Shown piece after piece: positions 57,201-64,000 of a stretch of DNA of 64,000 nt. Source of the stretch: Cyclina sinensis (lineage: Eukaryota; Mollusca; Bivalvia; Venerida; Veneridae). A program made the translations under genes and the position numbers. The stretch is from contig JAAONU010000013.1 of NCBI GenBank assembly GCA_012932295.1, positions 7,052,603-7,116,602 of the forward strand. The letters run 5' to 3'. Under the pieces are notes generated by a model, which had not been told where the DNA came from, made no database searches, and saw only the letters and a list, made by a program, of their open reading frames with translations. Numbering within the stretch: the stretch's first letter is position 1; each line of letters opens with the position of its first letter.

Positions 57201-60200
57201 GCTCAGGTCACTGTATTAGAAAGACTGTAGATAGAAACACCACAGTTTTAACTCTGCCCATTTCATGTAGTGGTCTCTTAAGAAGTCTTCTTTTAAATAA
57301 ATCCTATCATACAATGGGTGTATTACAAAACAGCAAAATTTCGAATCAAAATCAAATTATGATTTTCTGCCAGTTAACAACTAATTCTTTGCAGTTTCTT
57401 GAATTTTGTGTGTAAAAATTAACGGAAATTTGATTATTGATTTGATTTTACATAATGAGTATGTGTAATAATATAAAGTGTGTATAATGATACTAAGGTT
57501 AGTATTTACTTTGGTAGGTGAGCTTGTTACAATACGAGGACGGAGAACTGAAACAGGAGACTATAATACCAATGGTAGATGGTGGCACCGAGGGTTTTAA
57601 AGGCAATGCTAGAGTCGTATTACCTGGAATGACGGCATGTATAGAGTGTACACTGGACCTTTATCCTCCGCAGGTTGGTGCAAAGTCCATGGTCGAGTTG
57701 TTAAAATCAAAGGCTTCAAGTCAATTCACCTATCACTGATTTATGGTCATTGGTTTGAGCACCACTCCTGACCATTACTGTTTACATGTAATCTATGTGA
57801 AAATGTTTGTAGTTTTTGTATAGAGAATGGGAGTCTTGTATTAGTATAGTTTGATAGGTAAACTGTCAGCATGATATTAGTTTTACTGTTAGAGGGCATT
57901 TAACCCTGTTAAACCAAATTAGTCTGGAAGATAATTGTTTCTTTTTTCATTAAAGAGACTCTGCCTTACTCATATGGTGTAAATGGGTTATGAAACATTT
58001 GTAAAGAAAGTGGTTAATGAAAGAACTTGTACTCCGAGATGAAGGCCCTGAGTTTACAGTTTAGCTGAAGCAGTTTCATCCTTATCTAATAGTCAAAGTT
58101 GGGTTCATAAAAAAAGTTATTTTGGCAGAAGGGTCTGTAGAGTTCATACTGCTATCTTGTCACTGGAGAAAATGCTGAAATGGACATTCACATTAACTGA
58201 CACAAGAAAACATGTTTTGAAAGGCTTCAGGTAACATTTGCATAACATGATATTGATCTCATTGTTAAAGGCAAATGTCAATGTCTGTGGCTTCGATCTG
58301 AAATTAATTTTCATATTTCTTTAATTGTTTTAGGTAAATTTTCCACTGTGCACTATAGCCCATACTCCCAGGCTGCCAGAACATTGTATAGAATATGTCA
58401 GAATATTGCTGTGGCCAAAGGAAGAACCATTTGGAGGTATGGACTCTCTGATCAGATTGTTTTGTTTCTCACTAAATTAAATCACTAAATTTGTTTTAAA
58501 AAGCTCTGGCCTTTTGATAGTATGGACTGTATCATGCATCACAGGTGTATTAAGTGCAAATTACTGAATATCAAACAGTGTAGACCATAGTCAGACTGCC
58601 TGGATCTACAGGCCAGTCATGGTCTGAGTTGGTTGCCAAGGCAATATTAGTTGCTTCCAGCTGGATAAAATATGAAGAAAGTGTGCAGACTAAAACATTA
58701 GGCATGTTCAACCAGTATTGATAAAATCCAGTTTGCTCATTTATACAGTTTGATTTGAATCCATTACATAACCTAACATACATATATATTGAGAACTTGT
58801 GTAAAAAATGTTTTCCAGAGTAATAATTTCTCTTTCTTCTTTTTTTCTAAAACAAAGACATGAACATTATTGTATTAAAAGGGGTTTTAAAGGTTTTTGT
58901 TGTAATTTATATGAATTGGAAAAAATAGACCAAATTGAATGTTTGTCATTTTATGTTTTAAAAGAAAAATGTAAATGTCCTACTTCAAATATGGAAGGTA
59001 GTCAAATGGACTTTGTGTTTATATGCATTGATGGATTTGTAAGGGTACTGGCAGGTAAATCATTATAATACATTGCTGTTGAAGAGTCAAAGGTTAGGAC
59101 CATGACTTCATCTATGACATCACTTTGGTAGAAAAATGGCAGTTCCTTTCATAAGTTAGATCTTATTGATACCTCCAGGGGATGTTTCACTTCAGTGCTG
59201 TTCTAAATGACAATATGAAAACTAGAACAAAATTTAGAGAAATTTTTAGTCACTTTAAAGTATTTGAAAGCTCCATTTAATCTTTATCTTGTTTATCTTA
59301 CAGAGGGTGTAGCTATTGATGGAGATGATCCAAAACATGTGAAATGGATTATGGATAAATCTGTAGAGAGAGCTAATGAGTTCAATATCACTGGGATAAA
59401 TTACAGGCTGACCCAAGGTAAAATTGAAAGGCATGAAATGTTATATAATTTTTAAATGGAGACTGTTCTTGAAGCTAACATTAGAAATAAATTCTTTTGT
59501 ATGCTTACCAAAGTTAGAACTGCACAATTTTAACAGTTTGTTCAAATTGAATTAAGACTCCGGGTGAAAAAAAACAATACCTGAATATGGCCAACATCCT
59601 TGACATTTTGATAAATTGAACTGGACAGTTTTAAGTTTAAATTGGAAAATATGCAAATTGAGGATTAAATTGGTAAGTATTTTAACTGCATATAAATAAT
59701 GGTGATACAATAGTTTCACACTACCTGGTAAACCCTCAGTTTATACATTGAGATACGGTTTTATTACAGGTGTCGTAAAAAGAATTATTCCGGCTGTGGC
59801 CTCAACAAATGCTGTTATAGCAGGTAGGGAATTCTCAGACTTTTCCTTAGTGTTGGTTTGTAGTTGTTGGTCTTTACGCTTTTTGTGTCAGTTCAGACAT
59901 AACAAAATATTTGCAACAGGTGGGATTGAATTCTCAGAGCTGAATAAGAGGGTTGCTTATTACCTCTAGATGAACCTGTTTAAATCCACTGTGTTAAAGT
60001 TCAAGGTTAATACAACTGAAATGTAGCTGTTCAAATAACAAAGAATGGTTTGTTGTATGTACCCTTAATGTAAAAGTTAAAGTTCTTTTTGCGAGCCACA
60101 CATATCACAGAATAGATGTTTCACTTAACCTTTCTGGTCATATTTATCATTCCAACTGATTGGATTTTGAGAATGCTTCAAATTTTGTAGTAACCGAGGA

Positions 60201-63141
60201 ATTCAGCTAGACAAAATGCCAATGTGTTCATTTCATTATAGATAAATACAATTCCTGTATTGCAAGTAATGAGTAAAAGCCGAAAAAAAGAATATCTAAT
60301 ATCTGAATGGAAGAATACAAAGTAACATCATTGATTGTTTTATTTTGTCAATAACTATAATTGCAACCTTGATGAATAAAGTTGAAATTATGGTAATTAC
60401 ATCTGGCTACAGTTAATAACTTGTGGTTTTCTGGTATATTGGTTGAGGTCACTGACTTGTAAGTTCAAAACCTCTCACTGAATGAAAGTCACAAGTTTGA
60501 GGCCAGCTTCAAACCATGACCATGATGGGGGTTAGTACTGGTGCTTAATACTTGGATTGATGGCTAGGTGAACAGTCGGCTTATGACAAAAACTGTTAGG
60601 ATGGCTTTAAACTCCAGCTAAACCAGATCAGTATCTTGTTTATTTCTATATGATGGTATTAACTTTCTACTTCACAGCTGCTTGTGCCACAGAAGTCTTT
60701 AAAATAGCTACAAGGTAAACACAGTCTCCTTACAATTATTTGCCATAGTTAGGGCCACTCAAGTAAAATATATTCCCACCCCAGGAAGGTAAAAAGAAAG
60801 AAATTCATCAGGGGTGGTCTTTTTCTTTTTTTGTATGGTGGGGTGGGGGTTCTTGTCAAAGAAACTTATAAAGAGGGTTGGTCCATTTTGAAAGTGCCTT
60901 CCTGGGATGGGATATAAGTTTTACTTAATTGGCCCATACTAAAATTTTCATTCTCTTTTTTCCTTGTCCTTGGCATCACTTCAGCAAATATTTCTTTTTG
61001 ATATGATGAATTTATGATAATGAGCCAAACTCCAAATACATATATGTATTACACAGTATTGTTAAGGTCAAGATTTTCATTTTTGTTACCATTGATTTTT
61101 GTATACCTTTATTTGTTGGAAGAAGGTGACTGACATTCTATGAAAACAAACTACATTATTCTGCTTAATTACTTTTCGGTGACAAAATATTTGAACTCTT
61201 AAAAACTCATTAGATTGTCTGAAGAGAAAGATTTGGATTGTGTTGACATCAACTTCAGTTATTTAATTGTCAATTTCACTCTGTGTATATGTAAATTCTA
61301 TGTGTAATTTCAGTTGTTGTATGCCACTGAACAATTACATGAACTTCAATGATACAGAAGGAATATACACATACACATTTGAAGCTGAAAGAAAGGTACA
61401 TGTATACACTGTTAATCTTTGCCTTAAGTACAAAGTCCTTGCTGTATTGTTTGGACCCATTTTTCACTGTAGATAGCAAAACTTTTCATTTTAAGTGGGA
61501 AGGTATTTATTTAAATGGAAAGTTTTACTGCTAGTGATTTTAACCTTGACCCTGCTAAATTTCTAAAATGACCTGCCAAACAGGGCCAACGCTGATATTT
61601 TAGGGTACCATAAAACTACCATTTAACATTTAAAAGGGGGTAAGTTTGTTCTGGTTGCAAAGACAAAATCATAGACCACCAGTGGCATGTTTGGATTGCT
61701 GATAATTTGCTAAAGTGGTTTTCAGACCTTTTGCAGTTAGTTTCCTTATGAGAACATTCCTGGGAAAATCAAATTTTTTATTCATCTTTTTGAACAGGAT
61801 GATTGTATGGCTTGTAGTAAAATACCAAAGTCCTTGACCTTCTCGGAGTCAGACAAACTGCAAGATATTATAAACTTTCTCCAAGAAAGTGCAGAATAGT
61901 AAGTGGTGAATCTTTTATTTATAGGAATTCAATGTATGCATTATCAGAGCATTCTTAAAGATATGCTTTAAAGTATAAACATCTGTTATTTTTATTTAGT
62001 TCGTAAGGAATAATAATATGATATGAAATTTATAACAATTTAGTGATTTAACATGTACAAGAAATTTTAAGATGAAATCATCACTGAAAAAAGAAAAGTA
62101 CTTCAGGAAAAGTCAACTTTTTTCAATGCCAGACTTTGCAAGCTACCAAATACTGCATCTGATATTTTTGGGAAACCTAAAACAAGCAATCATTATATTT
62201 AAATGGAATGAAACAAACAACAACATCCAAAATGCATCAGCCAGAGAAATGGCTTTTAACATCTCAAAATGAACATCTCTTAGGGTACCTTTGAAGTTTT
62301 TTATATCTTATTTACAGGTAAGAAATCTTGCTCATCAGGTAATTTGTTTATTGCTGAAGTTCTTTTTTTTACAGTCAGATGAAATCTCCAGGTTTGACAG
62401 CCAGTGTTGGTGGTAAGAATAAGACATTGTATATGCCAACAGTAAAATCAATTGAAGAAAAAACTCGAGAAAATCTCAGGAAAACTCTAGGAGGTAGGCA
62501 GCATTTTTCACATTCATTTATAAGCAGTAAGTTTATACTACTTTTACTGATAACATATTCAGGCTTACAGTTGGGGCATAATTTTCAAATCTGGTTGTAT
62601 TTACCAAGACTGAAACTAGCTTTTTTTAAAATTCAAACATCAGATAAGGAGAAATTCCATACCTGAAACTTGGCCAGATGTGTAAACTATATGTAACAAG
62701 CCAGATGATGAGCCAGTCTTCAACGAGTGGAAAAAATAGAAAAATGATCAACTGCTACAGTCACATTAGGCTAAAAAAAAGTGGTTGAAACCTCTTGTAC
62801 ATCAGTCCTCTTTCTAACAGTCATCAGTTGTAACAGCAATTCTTAAAAGTATGCACCAGTTTGTCATGTCTTGTATTCATCTGGTGCAACAAAATTAGAC
62901 TTAATTATGCCTTGAAAACAAACTACTTAAAAACTAGACCTTGGTCATTTTCATGGGTAAGTAGTTAAATTACCACTGTTAATCTAATTATATCATTTGC
63001 CTCCAGACCTGAATTTGTATTTTTATTTGCATTTTCACTTCAGAACTGGGTCTAGTGAATGGACAAGAGCTCTATGTGGCAGATCCAACTACACCAATGA
63101 CAGTAACATTCAAATTAAGTCTTGGATCAAACATGGAGTAA
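51265..63141 (+). CDS. UBA3: NEDD8-activating enzyme E1 catalytic subunit UBA3
   Basis: With NAE1 it adenylates NEDD8, takes it as a thioester and passes it to UBE2M for cullin neddylation. Fifteen GT-AG exons: 51265-51360, 52423-52503, 55015-55097, 55691-55771, 56475-56518, 56965-57029, 57518-57673, 58334-58436, 59304-59417, 59770-59823, 60678-60714, 61314-61395, 61798-61898, 62375-62493, 63044-63141; all phases close, 437 aa (human 463/442). Seen: ATP loop GAGGLG (47-52), [35 protein letters not shown]; Zn cysteines C191/C194 (ACIEC) and C335/C338 (CMAC); catalytic Cys208 in [16 protein letters not shown] (codon 58349-58351); C-terminal ubiquitin-fold domain for E2 binding (~345-437). The start MSADWQGRW aligns with the human GDWEGRW region, so the N-terminus is short. 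AATAAA at 63870 and 63951. Confidence 0.98.
54114..54252. repeat. 28-bp minisatellite, ~5 copies
   Basis: The unit contains 'agtgagcacttgaaagactc' followed by 'aagaaaat'. Copies are nearly identical; the last two carry a 'gtgggc' variant. Confidence 0.9.
54501..54827 (-). mobile_element. ~330-bp non-autonomous element, minus orientation
   Basis: Reverse-oriented full-length relative of 6774-7104. It starts 'ttttagctcacctgaccaaa' with hairpin partner 'aaggtcagctgcagct' and ends 'tttcaggtgagtgaccgagg' then 'gccagttggccctgttg'. No ORF. Confidence 0.75.
55098..63043. other. remaining UBA3 introns
   Basis: Introns 3-14 (from ~350 bp to ~1.5 kb) contain AT-rich unique sequence, an 'atcaatcaatcaatcaat' microsatellite near 56758, and no repeat with clear ends or nested gene that I can support. 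Confidence 0.5.
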
Positions 63142-64000
63142 TGGGATATGTTCAAGTACAACAGTAACCTATCACACTCAACAAGCAATATGCTGCCAAA
63201 CGGAAAGATGTTTCAGTCTGTTCTTCAAAATTAGATTTCAGATGATAGATTTTCATCACACTACACTTGTAAAAAGTTAACAATAGGATAACTTTTTATC
63301 AGTTGCACTTCTGTGTGGGAAAGAACTTTTGGAAAATATATTTTCAATCGCATGGTTTCTTCACTCAATATGCTAGGTACCAAGACAAATCATACCTCTC
63401 CATCTTTGAACTTTTTCAGACCACTTGTCCATGTAGATGGGATTAAACACATGTCTAAAACAGATTTCACTTGTTCTAGTTTTTCAGTTTGGCTTGTTCT
63501 TTTTGGATTGGTCTGATAATTGCATGAATAAGTCAGTAGTTTGAGATTTCAAAAGATCTAAAATGGATTGTACTCTCTGCCAGTTTTGGACATTCTGTTT
63601 CAGGATTAATGGACAAATACAACTGAGAAATACATTTAAATGGCAGATTTATTAGGCAGTAAATTTGAAGACTGACCTCCAGTCTGTGTGGTATTTAACC
63701 AAGTGCTGTTTTTTACACTTTCTAAAAATAACATTTAGCCTCATTGTTTCAGTAATTATCTTTCATGGAAATTTTCGTTTCAACATGTATAATACATATT
63801 ATAACAGATATTATCATAACTTAGATGGCCGAAGTCACATGAAATTGCTTATCTGTAAGAGCAAAGTGCAATAAATGTGTTACTTTGGGTACAACGTCAT
63901 TGTATATTATGTGTCTCTGTGATATTGTATGTGCTTTTTGTAAAGATTGTAATAAATTCTTAACACAAGTAATAAGAGTAATAATTATTATGTAATTTCT
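63142..64000 (+). other. UBA3 3' UTR and flank
   Basis: Two AATAAA hexamers (63870-63875 and 63951-63956) are likely poly(A) signals, giving a 3' UTR of ~0.75-0.83 kb. Nothing else recognised. Confidence 0.6.

Overview
The window is animal nuclear DNA, almost certainly from a bivalve mollusc. Evidence: spliced genes with GT-AG introns, metazoan housekeeping proteins, an AT-rich background, and many repeats with 'GCTCACCTG...CAGGTGAGCTAAAA' ends, ~160-bp internal modules and (ACGG)n runs that recall bivalve 'pearl'-type elements (from memory). Species is not determined.

Layout. 1-8.5 kb: no gene, only repeats and unique AT-rich DNA. 8.5-17 kb (minus): eight coding exons of rabenosyn-5 (RBSN; 489 aa), an early-endosome Rab effector, with a GC-AG intron and a large repeat in one intron. 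18.4-19.2 kb: a coding-like minisatellite open on both strands. 19.4-26.5 kb: a decayed Ty3/gypsy pol fossil broken by a 2068-bp TIR element (8-bp target duplication), by a ~3.2-kb insertion holding a pearl-like element, and by an 842-bp MITE (8-bp duplication). 28.5-28.9 kb: a TTAA-flanked MITE carrying a tRNA-like sequence. 29.7-37.75 kb (plus): a five-exon gene whose last exon encodes a retrotransposon-type RNase H domain with all four acidic catalytic residues. It is a candidate domesticated gene and the least familiar item here. 37.8-45 kb: no gene found; a ~37-bp minisatellite. 45-50.5 kb (minus): ARL6IP5/PRAF3, three coding exons, 178 aa; its first intron holds a MITE and a 5'-truncated LINE with an intact 620-aa reverse transcriptase ORF. 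51.3-63.1 kb (plus): complete UBA3, catalytic subunit of the NEDD8 E1, 15 coding exons, 437 aa, followed by its 3' UTR.

ARL6IP5 and UBA3 are head to head, about 0.8 kb apart between start codons. The same divergent pairing exists in human (from memory), so this looks like conserved microsynteny. The genes otherwise act in separate processes: endosomal trafficking (RBSN), ER membrane shaping and transport (ARL6IP5), neddylation (UBA3). Splice junctions of all four genes were checked by hand for phase and close without frameshift. Several transposons have exact boundaries defined by target-site duplications.
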